A stretch of 36,079 nucleotides of DNA from an uncultured Bacilli bacterium. GTDB taxonomy: Bacteria; Bacillota_I; Bacilli_A; RF39; UBA660. The stretch spans positions 1-36,079 of the forward strand of contig CANRDV010000009.1 in NCBI GenBank assembly GCA_947629475.1, written 5' to 3'. Below are positions 1 to 8,068 of this stretch, in pieces (the stretch's first letter is position 1; every line of letters starts with the position of its first letter). The notes below the pieces were generated by a model. It was given only the letters and a program-made list of their open reading frames with translations, had not been told where the DNA came from and did not search any database. The translations under genes and the position numbers were made by a program.

Positions 1-48
1 CCAACTAATTTAATTTTTTTCCTTATAAAATAAGAATTTCATTAAAAA

Positions 49-107
49 AGTTGGGATAATAAAAAGGTTGGGATAATCGTTGTTATCCAAACGTTGGGAT
101 AACAACG
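49..107. repeat. GGGATAA repeats and an 11-bp inverted repeat
   Basis: The plus strand has three copies of GTTGGGATAA (about 48-57, 67-76 and 94-103). The last lies in an inverted repeat, CGTTGTTATCC (78-88) with GGATAACAACG (97-107), loop 8 nt. The repeat covers the stop codon of the small ORF at 83-223. There is no U-tract on either strand after the stem, so it is not a normal intrinsic terminator. Related GGGATAA words occur in the tandem repeats at 11035-11134. Confidence 0.6.
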
Positions 108-223
108 AAGGTTTGATTACCTAAAGTCTTAGAGTATGTCCAAAGAGCATAAGCACCTCCTATGGTTAAAACTAAGATTGCTATTAAAGTAATAGTTACC
201 TTTCTTTTTTCAATTGTTTTCAT
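83..223 (-). CDS. 46-aa TasA/CalY-like signal-peptide mini-protein (possibly truncated)
   Basis: This is a short ORF with a good ribosome binding site (AAGGAAGGAG, 7 nt before the ATG at 223). The peptide has a basic start (MKTIEKRKV), a hydrophobic stretch at about residues 9-27 and then GGAYALWTYSK. That layout resembles the N-terminus of SipW-processed TasA/CalY/camelysin proteins, which continue into a beta-sandwich domain. Here the frame stops after 46 residues, inside the inverted repeat at 78-107. It may therefore be the stump of a longer gene or a genuine small secreted peptide. No long continuation of the protein is visible in other frames downstream. Ribosome binding site and start are convincing; the family assignment is tentative. 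Confidence 0.5.
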   Translation of the reverse strand: MKTIEKRKVTITLIAILVLTIGGAYALWTYSKTLGNQTFVVIPTFG

Positions 224-250
224 ATTTTTACTCCTTCCTTTTTTTTGAAA

Positions 251-303
251 ACATAAAAAGACATAGAAAACAATAGTATTAATATACTACTTCTCTATGT
301 CTT
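251..303 (-). terminator. Long hairpin with U-tract, minus strand
   Basis: AAGACATAGA (258-267) pairs with TCTATGTCTT (294-303), and the inner TAGTAT/ATACTA extends the structure. On the minus strand the stem is followed by TTTTTATGTTTT. It lies between the 24-codon ORF (335-409) and the TasA-like mini-ORF (83-223). It could terminate the upstream transcript or act as an attenuator for the downstream ORF. Confidence 0.6.
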
Positions 304-334
304 AGTTTGTTATTTAATAAAAATTTAATTTGTA

Positions 335-409
335 TTAAATTTGATAAGCCCCCCCCATAGTTAACACATTGTATACATATTTTGAAGATACATTTAATAT
401 ATTAGCCAT
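335..409 (-). CDS. 24-aa small peptide with a G8 homopolymer in its codons
   Basis: A 24-codon ORF (begins MANILNVSSKYVYNVL) is preceded by GAGAGGAG about 10 nt before the ATG, and a plausible promoter sits just upstream at 437-464. Near its 3' end is a run of eight G (plus-strand C8 at 349-356) encoding Met-Gly-Gly-Ala. Gain or loss of one G would change the C-terminus; with nine G the frame runs on for about 15 further codons. It is followed by the hairpin at 251-303, so it could be a leader peptide for the next small ORF. I do not recognise the peptide. Ribosome binding site and promoter support it, but nothing independent shows it is translated. Confidence 0.4.
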   Translation of the reverse strand: MANILNVSSKYVYNVLTMGGAYQI

Positions 410-436
410 GTTAGGTCAACTCCTCTCTACAATATA

Positions 437-464
437 ATTTTAACATATTCTTAAAAATAATCAA
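437..464 (-). promoter_or_regulatory. Promoter for the 24-aa ORF
   Basis: On the minus strand, TTGATT (459-464), a 16-nt spacer, then TAAAAT (437-442). It starts immediately after the stop codon of the glycosidase-family gene. Confidence 0.45.
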
Positions 465-472
465 GACTTTTT

Positions 473-2431
473 TTAATTTAATTCACTAAAATAACCTACT
501 TCGGTTAAATCACGTTTATTACCAATTATAGTTGAAATACTATTTGAACCTCTATCTTGGAAGAATAAAGCTATTGAACCTCCACCATCAAGATTACTTC
601 CAATTCGACATTTTAAATTCATCATTATATTTTGTAAATCACTTCGATTAAGATTTTCTCCAGTTATTAAAGCAAAGTTATTGGTATCAATTTGACAAAT
701 AGCTTGTCTATTTTTTCTTGTTGAGGGACTAGGCATATTTGTTTTTGTACTACTTTTTTTATAATCTTTTATTAAAATTGAAGCATGTGTAAATGTATTT
801 CTAATTCCAGAATCTATAACTTCTTGAGCCCATTTTTTCTTTTCTTCTTTAGCTTTTTTTGAGGTACCACTTTTATCTGTAAATACTTGCATTTGATTAT
901 CCTTGTCTACTCCAACGATATATCTTGTCTTATAGGCATGATTATAAGCATTTCTAATTACTTTTCCATCTGTTATAACTAAAGTACCAACACTTGTTTT
1001 ATTATATTTCGAATATTTTGAAACTTCCGAAGCATCATACACTCCAGCTAAATAAAAGGCACTTGCATTAAAACCTACTAATAATTGATTTTGTAAATTA
1101 TATTTTTCTTTAGCTTTTTTTAGTAAAGTTTTAGGACGATATAATTTTTTACCATATTCTGGAGAATCAAATTTATTTAATTGATGATATGGGTCATATG
1201 CCCAAATTCTAGTTATATAATATTTACTCTTTTTAGTAATATATACTTTTAAAGTATCTGTTTCTCCTTGTTTTACAATTTTTTCATTTGCTCCAGGTTT
1301 TATTGGGTCAAGAGCAGATTTATCTTCAATATTACAATTTATTTTCGTTTTATTACCTGCTTTATCAGTTATTGTAACTGTAACAATTTTTGAAGTTTTA
1401 GCATTATAGTTATAAAAGTTATTATCACTTTTTAATATTTCAGTTCCATTATCATAATAGATATAATTTGCAATACCACTTAAATCATCATCACCATTTA
1501 CTTGAATATTAGTACTTGTTTGATTTATAGTTGCTAAACAAGAACCAGTTGGAGATTCTGTATCTATATTAGTTACAGTAACACTTTTGGTAAATGATTT
1601 TCCATTTATATTATAAGCAGTAAACGTGTAAGTACCATTTGTTGTTACATCATAAGTTGTTTCTTTATTTTCATTTAAAACATTATTTGGAAATACTAAA
1701 GTTTGAAAACTATTACCTTCGACTTTAATTGTAAAAGTAACATGAGAATTAGTATAGGTTGTTTTATTAGGTACAACACTTATAACTAAAGTATCATCAA
1801 TAACAACAACTGTCCTAATTACTTCTTTTTTCTCTCCATTATATTCTATCATATAAGTTAAAGTGTATTCACCTGGTTTTGACGTATTAACTTCTCCCGT
1901 TGTTTTAACTTGAGCATTTATATTTTTCCCATCAGGTGAAGTTGCAAGAAACCCTGGTTCAATATATTCATCTCCAACAGATAAGGTTATAACTTTATCT
2001 CCATTTAAAGATAATTCAAGTGGATTTTGATTATTATCATTTTCATTTTGATTTCCTGAAATAGCTTCTCCAGTAACTTCAATTGTTCTTGTTAAGGTTT
2101 TATCATCAATTTGATAAGTAACTGTATAAGTACCCGGATTATTTTTATCAAAATTACTACTTACTTTAATCTCATCACTTCTAATTTTTCCGGTTGAATC
2201 AATTGCATAGTAACCAGGGTCATCATATTCTTCACCAGTTTTTAAAGATATTGTTTTAGGTCCAAATATTTTTAATGTTGTAGTAACAATAACTTCATTT
2301 TGTTTAGAATTATTATTTTTTACTTTAGAAGAAATAACATAATATATAGAAATACCAAGTAATAATATAAGTCCTATAGCAATAATATATTTTCTTTTTT
2401 CGTACATAACTTCAATAAAATCCTTCTTCAT
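473..2431 (-). CDS. Membrane-anchored Ig-like / phosphodiester glycosidase-family (NAGPA) protein
   Basis: A 652-aa protein probably anchored by one N-terminal membrane helix (about residues 14-33, after a basic MKKDFIEVMYEKRKY start) with the rest outside the cell. Two bacterial Ig-like domains of the DUF5011 type follow: both have the pattern 'sLkxGeeY-dPGy-A-D-G' and end 'PGtYtvtY'. A less conserved Ig-like region contains a 'D-SGI' loop. The last 250 residues match the NAGPA/phosphodiester glycosidase family: 'GFNASAFYLAG' and, near the C-terminus, 'GSNLDGGGSIALFF', the family's hallmark Asp-Gly-Gly-Gly-Ser. These proteins act on surface phosphosugars or related exopolysaccharide; the substrate here is unknown. 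It has its own promoter and is monocistronic or follows valS read-through. Confidence 0.8.
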   Translation of the reverse strand: MKKDFIEVMYEKRKYIIAIGLILLLGISIYYVISSKVKNNNSKQNEVIVTTTLKIFGPKTISLKTGEEYDDPGYYAIDSTGKIRSDEIKVSSNFDKNNPGTYTVTYQIDDKTLTRTIEVTGEAISGNQNENDNNQNPLELSLNGDKVITLSVGDEYIEPGFLATSPDGKNINAQVKTTGEVNTSKPGEYTLTYMIEYNGEKKEVIRTVVVIDDTLVISVVPNKTTYTNSHVTFTIKVEGNSFQTLVFPNNVLNENKETTYDVTTNGTYTFTAYNINGKSFTKSVTVTNIDTESPTGSCLATINQTSTNIQVNGDDDLSGIANYIYYDNGTEILKSDNNFYNYNAKTSKIVTVTITDKAGNKTKINCNIEDKSALDPIKPGANEKIVKQGETDTLKVYITKKSKYYITRIWAYDPYHQLNKFDSPEYGKKLYRPKTLLKKAKEKYNLQNQLLVGFNASAFYLAGVYDASEVSKYSKYNKTSVGTLVITDGKVIRNAYNHAYKTRYIVGVDKDNQMQVFTDKSGTSKKAKEEKKKWAQEVIDSGIRNTFTHASILIKDYKKSSTKTNMPSPSTRKNRQAICQIDTNNFALITGENLNRSDLQNIMMNLKCRIGSNLDGGGSIALFFQDRGSNSISTIIGNKRDLTEVGYFSELN

Positions 2432-2457
2432 AAATACCCTCTTATCTTTATATATTC

Positions 2458-2486
2458 ATTTTACAAGAATTTCTATAATTTTACAA
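2458..2486 (-). promoter_or_regulatory. Promoter for the Ig-like/NAGPA gene
   Basis: On the minus strand, TTGTAA (2481-2486), a 17-nt spacer, then TAAAAT (2458-2463), about 25 bp before the ATG at 2431. It lies directly downstream of the valS stop codon. Confidence 0.5.
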
Positions 2487-2492
2487 GTATTT

Positions 2493-5021
2493 TTATGCAT
2501 TTAATAATTTTTCTAATAATTCCTTCTCTTCTTTTAACTTAGCTTTTTCACTTTCAACTAATTCTTTTGGTGCTTTAGTTAGATAGCCTTCATTACTCAA
2601 TAATTTTTCACGTCTTAAAATGCTATTTTTTAAAGATTCAATTTGTTTTTCTTTTAAAATCCTATCATTTTCTGTCTCTTGTTTTTCATAATATAAATCA
2701 AGAGTATAATAATTATTAGTTACATTATATTTGGTAATATCTAATTCCTTATCTATAATATGACTATCTAGTTTTAACATTTTAATAATCAAGTCATCAA
2801 ACTTACTATTTAATTTAACTTTAAATTCTTTGCCAATTCCTTGTTCTTGTTTAATATTTCTAAATACTTTAATAAAATCTATAATATGGTTAACTTCTTC
2901 TTCCTCTTTAAAAATCATTTTCTTGTCATACATTGGATATTTACTAATCATAATATTTTCACTATCTTTAAATGGTAATTTATTATAGATTTCATCAGTT
3001 ACATATGGCATTAAAGGATGTAACATTTTTAAAATATTGCAAATTACATAATATAAAGTTGATTTAGTAGCTTTAGAATCTAAACTAAATTTAGCAAATT
3101 CTATATAAGTATCACAAAAATCATTCCAAATAAAACTATAAAGGTTAGCACCAACATTATTAAATTCATATTTATCCATATATTTAATAACTTCTTTAAT
3201 TGTTTTATTACATCTTGTAATTATCCATTTGTCTTCTTTCTTTAATTCTTTTAAAGTATAATCACTTTCTTTAAAGTCTTCCATATTTAAAAGGCAAAAA
3301 CGTGATGCATTCCATAGTTTATTAATGAAATTCCAAGTTGATTTTACTTTTTCTTCATCGTATCTAAGGTCCATTCCAGCACTAGTTGCAGTTAGCAAGA
3401 AGTATCTTAAGGCATCAGCACCATACTCTTGGATTACATCCATTGGGTCAATTCCATTTCCTAAGGATTTACTCATTTTACGACCTTCTTTATCACGGAT
3501 TAAACCATGAATCAAACATTCTTTAAAGGGGCGTTGTTTCATAAATTCTAAACCTTGGAAAGTCATGCGGTTTACCCAGAAAGGAATGATATCATATCCA
3601 GATATTAAAACGTCATTTGGATAATATCTTTTAAGCATATCAGTATTTTCTGGAAATCCTAAAGTTGAAAATGGCCAAAGAGCACTAGAGAACCAAGTAT
3701 CAAGAACGTCTGTGTCTTGAACCCATCCTTCCCCTTCAGGTTCTGTTTCACCAACATAAACTTCATCACCCTTATACCAAGCAGGAATTCTGTGTCCCCA
3801 CCAAAGTTGTCTTGAGATACACCAGTCATAAGTAATCGTCATCCAATGGTTCATGATTTTTTCAAATCTTTTAGGAACAAAGTTAACTTTCGTATCTTTA
3901 TTTTTTTGATTTTCTAAAACTGCATCTGCTAAAGGTCGCATTTTAACAAACCATTGTTTCGATAAATAAGGTTCAACCATAACATCTGTTCTTTCAGAGT
4001 GCCCAACGGAATGGGTTATTTCTTCTATTTCAAGAAGTAAATCAGCGTCCTTCAAATCTTTAATTAGTTGTTTTCGACATTCGAATCTATCAAGTCCCTT
4101 GTATTTACCGGCATTTTCATTCATGGTTCCATCAGGATTAATAACAACTATTCTTTCTAAATTGTGTCTATTTCCAACTTCAAAGTCGTTAGGGTCATGA
4201 GCTGGGGTTATTTTTACAACTCCGGTTCCAAACTCGGGGTCAGCATGCATATCAGCAATTACGGGAATTTTTTTATTTACAATTGGTAAGATAACATTTT
4301 TACCAATATATTTTTGATAACGTGAATCATCTGGATTAACGGCAACAGCTGTATCACCAAATAAAGTCTCAGGACGAGTTGTTGCTACTTCTAAATAATC
4401 ATTAGAATCTTCAAGATAATATTTAATATGATAGAAAGCTCCCTTAACATCTTTATAAATAACTTCTTCATTAGAAAGAGCTGTCATAGCTTCGGGGTCC
4501 CAATTGATTATTCTTTCACCTCGGTAGATTAAACCTTTATTATATAAAGTAACGAATACATGTTTAACAGCTTTTGATAATCCATCATCTAACGTGAATC
4601 TTTCATGGTCATAGTCAAGAGATAGTCCTAATTTAGCCCATTGCTTATGAATATTATTGGCATATTCGTCTTTCCAAGACCAAGCAACTTTAAGCCACTC
4701 TTCCCTATCCATTTCTCTTGGATTAATTCCTTCACTTTTTAATTTTTTATCAATTTTAGCTTGGGTTGCAATTCCAGCGTGGTCCATTCCTGGTACCCAT
4801 AAAGCATCATAACCTTGCATTCTTTTGTATCTAATAATAGCATCTTGAATACCCGTATCCCAAGCATGTCCTAAATGTAGTTTACCTGTTACATTTGGAG
4901 GTGGAATAACTATACAAAATGGCTTTTTAGTTAAATCACCACTTTTAAAATAACCTTTCGCTATCCATTTCTCATATTTTCCTTCTTCAACCATTAAATG
5001 GTCATACTTTGTACTTAACAT
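2493..5021 (-). CDS. valS: Valyl-tRNA synthetase
   Basis: Class Ia aminoacyl-tRNA synthetase that charges tRNA-Val in the cytoplasm. At 842 aa it is slightly shorter than the usual ~880. The HIGH signature is HLGH at residues 49-52 (within PPNVTGKLHLGHAWD), and KMSKS is at 515-519. The editing (CP1) domain lies between them, with the conserved 'ATTRPETLFGDTAVAVNP'. The C-terminal ~65 residues form a Lys/Glu-rich coiled coil, the ValRS-specific tRNA-binding arm. AAAGGAG stands 9 nt before the ATG. Expression is controlled by the T-box leader directly upstream, whose specifier codon reads GUA (valine), which independently confirms the assignment. Confidence 0.98.
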   Translation of the reverse strand: MLSTKYDHLMVEEGKYEKWIAKGYFKSGDLTKKPFCIVIPPPNVTGKLHLGHAWDTGIQDAIIRYKRMQGYDALWVPGMDHAGIATQAKIDKKLKSEGINPREMDREEWLKVAWSWKDEYANNIHKQWAKLGLSLDYDHERFTLDDGLSKAVKHVFVTLYNKGLIYRGERIINWDPEAMTALSNEEVIYKDVKGAFYHIKYYLEDSNDYLEVATTRPETLFGDTAVAVNPDDSRYQKYIGKNVILPIVNKKIPVIADMHADPEFGTGVVKITPAHDPNDFEVGNRHNLERIVVINPDGTMNENAGKYKGLDRFECRKQLIKDLKDADLLLEIEEITHSVGHSERTDVMVEPYLSKQWFVKMRPLADAVLENQKNKDTKVNFVPKRFEKIMNHWMTITYDWCISRQLWWGHRIPAWYKGDEVYVGETEPEGEGWVQDTDVLDTWFSSALWPFSTLGFPENTDMLKRYYPNDVLISGYDIIPFWVNRMTFQGLEFMKQRPFKECLIHGLIRDKEGRKMSKSLGNGIDPMDVIQEYGADALRYFLLTATSAGMDLRYDEEKVKSTWNFINKLWNASRFCLLNMEDFKESDYTLKELKKEDKWIITRCNKTIKEVIKYMDKYEFNNVGANLYSFIWNDFCDTYIEFAKFSLDSKATKSTLYYVICNILKMLHPLMPYVTDEIYNKLPFKDSENIMISKYPMYDKKMIFKEEEEVNHIIDFIKVFRNIKQEQGIGKEFKVKLNSKFDDLIIKMLKLDSHIIDKELDITKYNVTNNYYTLDLYYEKQETENDRILKEKQIESLKNSILRREKLLSNEGYLTKAPKELVESEKAKLKEEKELLEKLLNA

Positions 5022-5040
5022 ATCTTTCTCCTTTCATTAA

Positions 5041-5255
5041 AAAAAACTCCATCCTAAAGGACGAAGTTCCGTGGTACCACCTTAATTTGTAATTATTAAT
5101 TACCTTAAAATCTTAATGCGATTAACATTATATCTTACTTATTTCAGATATACTCCTTCGTTGCTACCTTCTATTATTAGAAATATTAGTTTGCACCCAA
5201 TCACTAACTCTCTTTAAAGTCCAATAATATACTCCTCAACTTCACAGGATTTACT
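5041..5255 (-). promoter_or_regulatory. Valine T-box riboswitch leader of valS
   Basis: The conserved T-box (minus AAGGTGGTACCACGG, 5069-5083) precedes an intrinsic terminator: AACTTCGTCC (5059-5068), loop UUUA, GGATGGAGTT (5045-5054), U6 (5041-5046). Upstream are the Stem I elements: an AGAGAG run, the GGGTGCAAACT distal-loop motif and the specifier region GGAGTATATCTGAAA with GTA at 5151-5153. Uncharged tRNA-Val should stabilise the antiterminator and turn valS on. Confidence 0.95.
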
Positions 5256-5257
5256 AT

Positions 5258-5286
5258 ATATTATCATATAAGTTTTAAAAATGCAA
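5258..5286 (-). promoter_or_regulatory. Promoter of the valS T-box transcript
   Basis: On the minus strand, TTGCAT (5281-5286), a 17-nt spacer, then TAATAT (5258-5263). Confidence 0.55.
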
Positions 5287-5295
5287 CATCTTTTT

Positions 5296-6021
5296 TCAAA
5301 AACTACTACACTTAGAACCTAAATCTACTTCTTCATAATGCTTAGCCAAATCCTTATATTTTTCTATCTTTTCACCTTTTTCAGAATAATACCATATAAG
5401 ACCATGATATTTTTCATTAATATTATCTAATTCTTCTTCATCACTCTCACCATTTTTAGTTATATCTTTTATACCTGTTTCATCAAAATAATAAACTATT
5501 TTATCTTTATTATTTCTTACACACTTTAATTCATAATTTAAAATATCTGAATTATTAATTATAAAGACAGTAGCAATTAAAACAATATATCCAATTATAA
5601 TAATTGGAATAACTACCCATTCATTCTTTTTATCACTTTTTCCATTAAACTGTTTATTATAATTAACGGAATCTATAATCGTAAATACTCCAAGTATTAT
5701 TGATATAATATCTCCAAATAATAAGTAAATACCTATCAGCATCCCAATTTTAGTTGCAATTGATTTCTTTTCTTTGGCTTTTCTATAACCAATAAATAAT
5801 ATTATAATATTATATAAATAAATTAGAAATGCTAAATTAAAACCATTATTTACCTTAATCAATAATAAAAGAGATATAACATCATAGATAATTAATACAA
5901 GTAATCCTATTTCTAAAGTATTACTTTTCTTATCATTCGAATTATTATTTTGATTAGTTACCTCTTTTTTAACTGTTTCCTTATTATCTTTCTTTTTTGG
6001 AAAGTATTCCTCATTATTCAT
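5296..6021 (-). CDS. Hypothetical multi-pass membrane protein
   Basis: A 241-aa protein I cannot assign to a family. The first 35 residues are very Asn/Lys-rich and hydrophilic. Hydrophobic segments follow at about residues 37-58, 63-80, 90-120 and 134-157, giving roughly four to five membrane helices. The C-terminal ~80 residues are soluble and charged (Glu/Lys/Tyr-rich, with a 'GESDEEELDN' acidic patch). Its ribosome binding site is GAGGAG 6 nt before the ATG. It has its own promoter (6046-6074) and stands alone between the valS T-box and the small-RNA region. The coding call is secure; the function is unknown. Confidence 0.8.
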   Translation of the reverse strand: MNNEEYFPKKKDNKETVKKEVTNQNNNSNDKKSNTLEIGLLVLIIYDVISLLLLIKVNNGFNLAFLIYLYNIIILFIGYRKAKEKKSIATKIGMLIGIYLLFGDIISIILGVFTIIDSVNYNKQFNGKSDKKNEWVVIPIIIIGYIVLIATVFIINNSDILNYELKCVRNNKDKIVYYFDETGIKDITKNGESDEEELDNINEKYHGLIWYYSEKGEKIEKYKDLAKHYEEVDLGSKCSSF

Positions 6022-6045
6022 TTTTAACTCCTCTTATTCTTCTTT

Positions 6046-6074
6046 AGAATACCATTTTTAAATAATTATTTCAA
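6046..6074 (-). promoter_or_regulatory. Promoter of the 241-aa membrane protein gene
   Basis: On the minus strand, TTGAAA (6069-6074), a 17-nt spacer, then TATTCT (6046-6051), 25 bp before the ATG. It lies downstream of the RNA candidate at 6118-6229, so that RNA need not be the gene's leader. Confidence 0.5.
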
Positions 6075-6117
6075 GAAATTTTAAGAGAAAGTTTTTATAA
6101 TTTACATAAATTGACAA

Positions 6118-6229
6118 ATAAAAAGATAGGATACCCCAGGCGAGATGAATTCTCACATATATTATATATGCTATATGCTTACTTGCTCTCGAGCACATCG
6201 TTACTCCTTCCCAAGTACCCCATCCCTAT
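6118..6229 (-). ncRNA. Candidate structured small RNA, about 110 nt
   Basis: On the minus strand an extended -10 (TGTTATAAT, hexamer at 6235-6240) is followed by a GC-richer island that stands out from the AT-rich surroundings. Its ends pair: AUAGGGAU (6222-6229) with AUCCUAU (6126-6132), leaving one bulged G. The 3' end runs into a U-rich tract (CTTTTTATTT, 6116-6125), as at an intrinsic terminator. Inside are the small hairpins UGCU-CGAG-AGCA and GAGA-AUUCA-UCUC and a purine-rich stretch GGGAAGGAGUAACG. I checked the motif memory for SRP RNA, 6S, RNase P, tmRNA and common riboswitches and found no match. No ORF lies within it. Confidence 0.45.
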
Positions 6230-6234
6230 AAAAT

Positions 6235-6240
6235 ATTATA
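6235..6240 (-). promoter_or_regulatory. Extended -10 for the 110-nt RNA
   Basis: Minus-strand TG-T-TATAAT; the -35 region is only AT-rich (TTTAAA-like). The predicted start is at about 6228, the first base of the closing stem. Confidence 0.4.
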
Positions 6241-6278
6241 ACACAATTTTAATATTTTAAATATAGAATATTACATAT

Positions 6279-6307
6279 TTGACAGATATTATTTTTTATG
6301 ATAATAT
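6279..6307 (+). promoter_or_regulatory. Strong plus-strand promoter of a small RNA
   Basis: TTGACA (6279-6284), a 17-nt spacer, then TAATAT (6302-6307). It diverges from the minus-strand RNA promoter at 6235-6240. Confidence 0.65.
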
Positions 6308-6313
6308 TGTTGT

Positions 6314-6383
6314 AAGCAATATATTGCTTAGGGATCGCGTTGGGCGATTGGTAGAGAGAGTTTAATACTCTTTCTATTTTTTT
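6314..6383 (+). ncRNA. Small RNA, about 70 nt, three hairpins
   Basis: Starts about 7 nt after a consensus promoter. It begins with the perfect palindrome TAAGCAATATATTGCTTA, then GGG, a short hairpin ATCGC-GUUGG-GCGAU, and ends in a terminator: AGAGAGAG (6353-6360), loop TTTAATA, CTCTTTCT (6368-6375), then T-rich sequence. No ribosome binding site or ORF is present. The order promoter, 5' hairpin, second hairpin, terminator is the same as in the plus-strand RNAs at 10375 and 10900. It ends 10 bp short of the HD-domain gene's stop codon, so it is convergent with that operon. Confidence 0.55.
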
Positions 6384-6393
6384 AATATTTTTT

Positions 6394-6975
6394 CTAACCT
6401 ATAATATCATTATTATTATCAAACTTAACATTCAAAAACTTTCTGCTAGCAAGATAATCACACATATGAACAAAGTTTTCATATTTTGTTTTAGGAATTG
6501 GTAAGATGGGATTTCCATCATAATCTTTATTCCAAGGTCCCATATGAGATTCAATTACTTTACCAATAAATTTAACTTCTTCATCATTTAATTCTAATTT
6601 ATCTTTATTTTTAATTATATAGTTCTTGATTAAAGTTGGGTGATCTACTTGAGTATATCTATTATGTTCTAATCCACTTTTTAAACCATCATGTAAAATT
6701 AAAGCCATTAGCATTAAATCTTTTTCATCACTTGTATATTTATCTCCAATAACAGGATCCATTAGTAACTCGTGTCCTATTCTAACTGCCGCTTTAACAT
6801 GTCTAACTAACCCAGCATTTCCTAAAGTAAACTCTGGGTGATACTTGCCAGTTGATGATGCTGGAATTTCAAAAAAATAATCTGGTAATAACTCTATCAT
6901 AGTTAAACATGAATTTCTTATCTTACTATTTTTAATAAATTCTAATTCTTTTTTAAAATAATCTCTTTTTTCCAT
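6394..6975 (-). CDS. HD-domain phosphohydrolase
   Basis: A 193-aa cytoplasmic protein with the metal ligands of the HD superfamily: H59 (LVRHVKAA), H95-D96 (ALILHDGLKSG), H144 (VIESHMGPW) and D173 (HMCDYLASR). Such enzymes hydrolyse phosphoester bonds, often in nucleotides or cyclic dinucleotides. The substrate cannot be read from this sequence. It starts one base after the hemW stop codon, as the last gene of lepA-hemW-HD, and its transcript end faces the plus-strand small RNA at 6314. The whole domain is present and nothing suggests a fused partner domain. Confidence 0.8.
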   Translation of the reverse strand: MEKRDYFKKELEFIKNSKIRNSCLTMIELLPDYFFEIPASSTGKYHPEFTLGNAGLVRHVKAAVRIGHELLMDPVIGDKYTSDEKDLMLMALILHDGLKSGLEHNRYTQVDHPTLIKNYIIKNKDKLELNDEEVKFIGKVIESHMGPWNKDYDGNPILPIPKTKYENFVHMCDYLASRKFLNVKFDNNNDIIG

Positions 6976-6976
6976 A

Positions 6977-8068
6977 CTACTCTCCTACAAAATTAATTAA
7001 AATACTATTTTCAATATATATTTTATCATAACTTACAAAAATATTCATCCCATTATCAATTAATTTTTTATCTTTTATTAATTCTTTAATATTATATAAA
7101 CTATCTAATTCTACTTTGTATTTAGCAAAGAACTCTTTCTTATTAATACCCTCAATCTTTCTAAAACCTAATATCAAGGCATAAGATAAAATATCTTTTT
7201 TAGTTAATTCTTCTATTTCTTTAACATAATCTCCCTTTATATAATTATTATAATTATAAGTATTAGTTATTCTTTTACTTGGAATGAAACTTGCAGCACC
7301 TAAGCCAAATCCATAGTAGTAATCATTATTCCAATAGACTAAATTATGTTTCGATTCATATCCTTCTTTGGCAAAGTTACTTATTTCATAATGTTTATAA
7401 CCATATTTTTTTAAAGTCTTTCTAATTAAATCATACATTAAATAATCTTTATCTTCATCTATATTTTGTTCATGTTTTATTCCAAGGATAGTTCCTTCTT
7501 CAATCATTAAAGAATAAGTTGAGATATGAGGTACATCTAGACTTACTAAATTAAGAATATCTCTTTTTAAATCATCTAGTGTTTCTTCTTTTAAAGCATA
7601 GATTAAATCAACATTGATATTTGTAAATCCTTCCCTTTTTAATAAATTTATACTTGTTCTTACCTTATTAAAATCATGATGTCGTCCTAAATAATCTAGA
7701 AATTTTTTATTAGTAGATTCTACTCCCATACTAATTCTTGTAACTTCATATTTTTTAAATAATTTAATTTTTTCAAGAGTTAAATTCTCGGGATTAACTT
7801 CAATTGTAAATTCTATAGTTTTATCTTTCTTAAATATTTTAAGTATCTGAAATAGTCTTTCTAATTCATCTACTTCCAAAGAACTAGGAGTTCCTCCTCC
7901 TATATAAAGAGTTTTTATTACATCACCCTTATATCTTAATTTAATTTCTTTATCAAGTGCATTTAAATAAGAGTTAACCATATTCTTATTATAATAAAAT
8001 TTAGCAAAGTTACAATAATTACAAATATTAGAACAAAAAGGAATATGAATGTAAACGGAACTAATCAT
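6977..8068 (-). CDS. hemW: HemW-type radical SAM protein (putative heme chaperone)
   Basis: A radical SAM enzyme with the 4Fe-4S ligands in [10 protein letters not shown] (C12, C16, C19 from the start chosen here), then YIGGGTPS and 'SMGVEST', typical of HemW. The family was long annotated as oxygen-independent coproporphyrinogen III oxidase, but HemW proteins bind heme and act as heme chaperones. The Cys-x-x-x-Cys-x-x-Cys-x-Phe form favours HemW. I chose the ATG at 8068 over the in-frame ATG at 8080 because GAGG (8075-8078) stands 6 nt before the former. The start overlaps the lepA stop codon by 8 nt, implying translational coupling. lepA-hemW adjacency is common in Firmicutes. Confidence 0.9.
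   Translation of the reverse strand: MISSVYIHIPFCSNICNYCNFAKFYYNKNMVNSYLNALDKEIKLRYKGDVIKTLYIGGGTPSSLEVDELERLFQILKIFKKDKTIEFTIEVNPENLTLEKIKLFKKYEVTRISMGVESTNKKFLDYLGRHHDFNKVRTSINLLKREGFTNINVDLIYALKEETLDDLKRDILNLVSLDVPHISTYSLMIEEGTILGIKHEQNIDEDKDYLMYDLIRKTLKKYGYKHYEISNFAKEGYESKHNLVYWNNDYYYGFGLGAASFIPSKRITNTYNYNNYIKGDYVKEIEELTKKDILSYALILGFRKIEGINKKEFFAKYKVELDSLYNIKELIKDKKLIDNGMNIFVSYDKIYIENSILINFVGE

Noticed and set aside
3325..3510. Plus-strand ORF opposite valS
   Set aside because: Antisense to a highly conserved part of valS (KMSKS region), with no ribosome binding site or family features.
6118..6229. SRP RNA or 6S RNA
   Set aside because: GGAAGG is present, but the SRP helix-8 sequence around it is missing. 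The length is far below typical 6S and no promoter-like bubble could be drawn.
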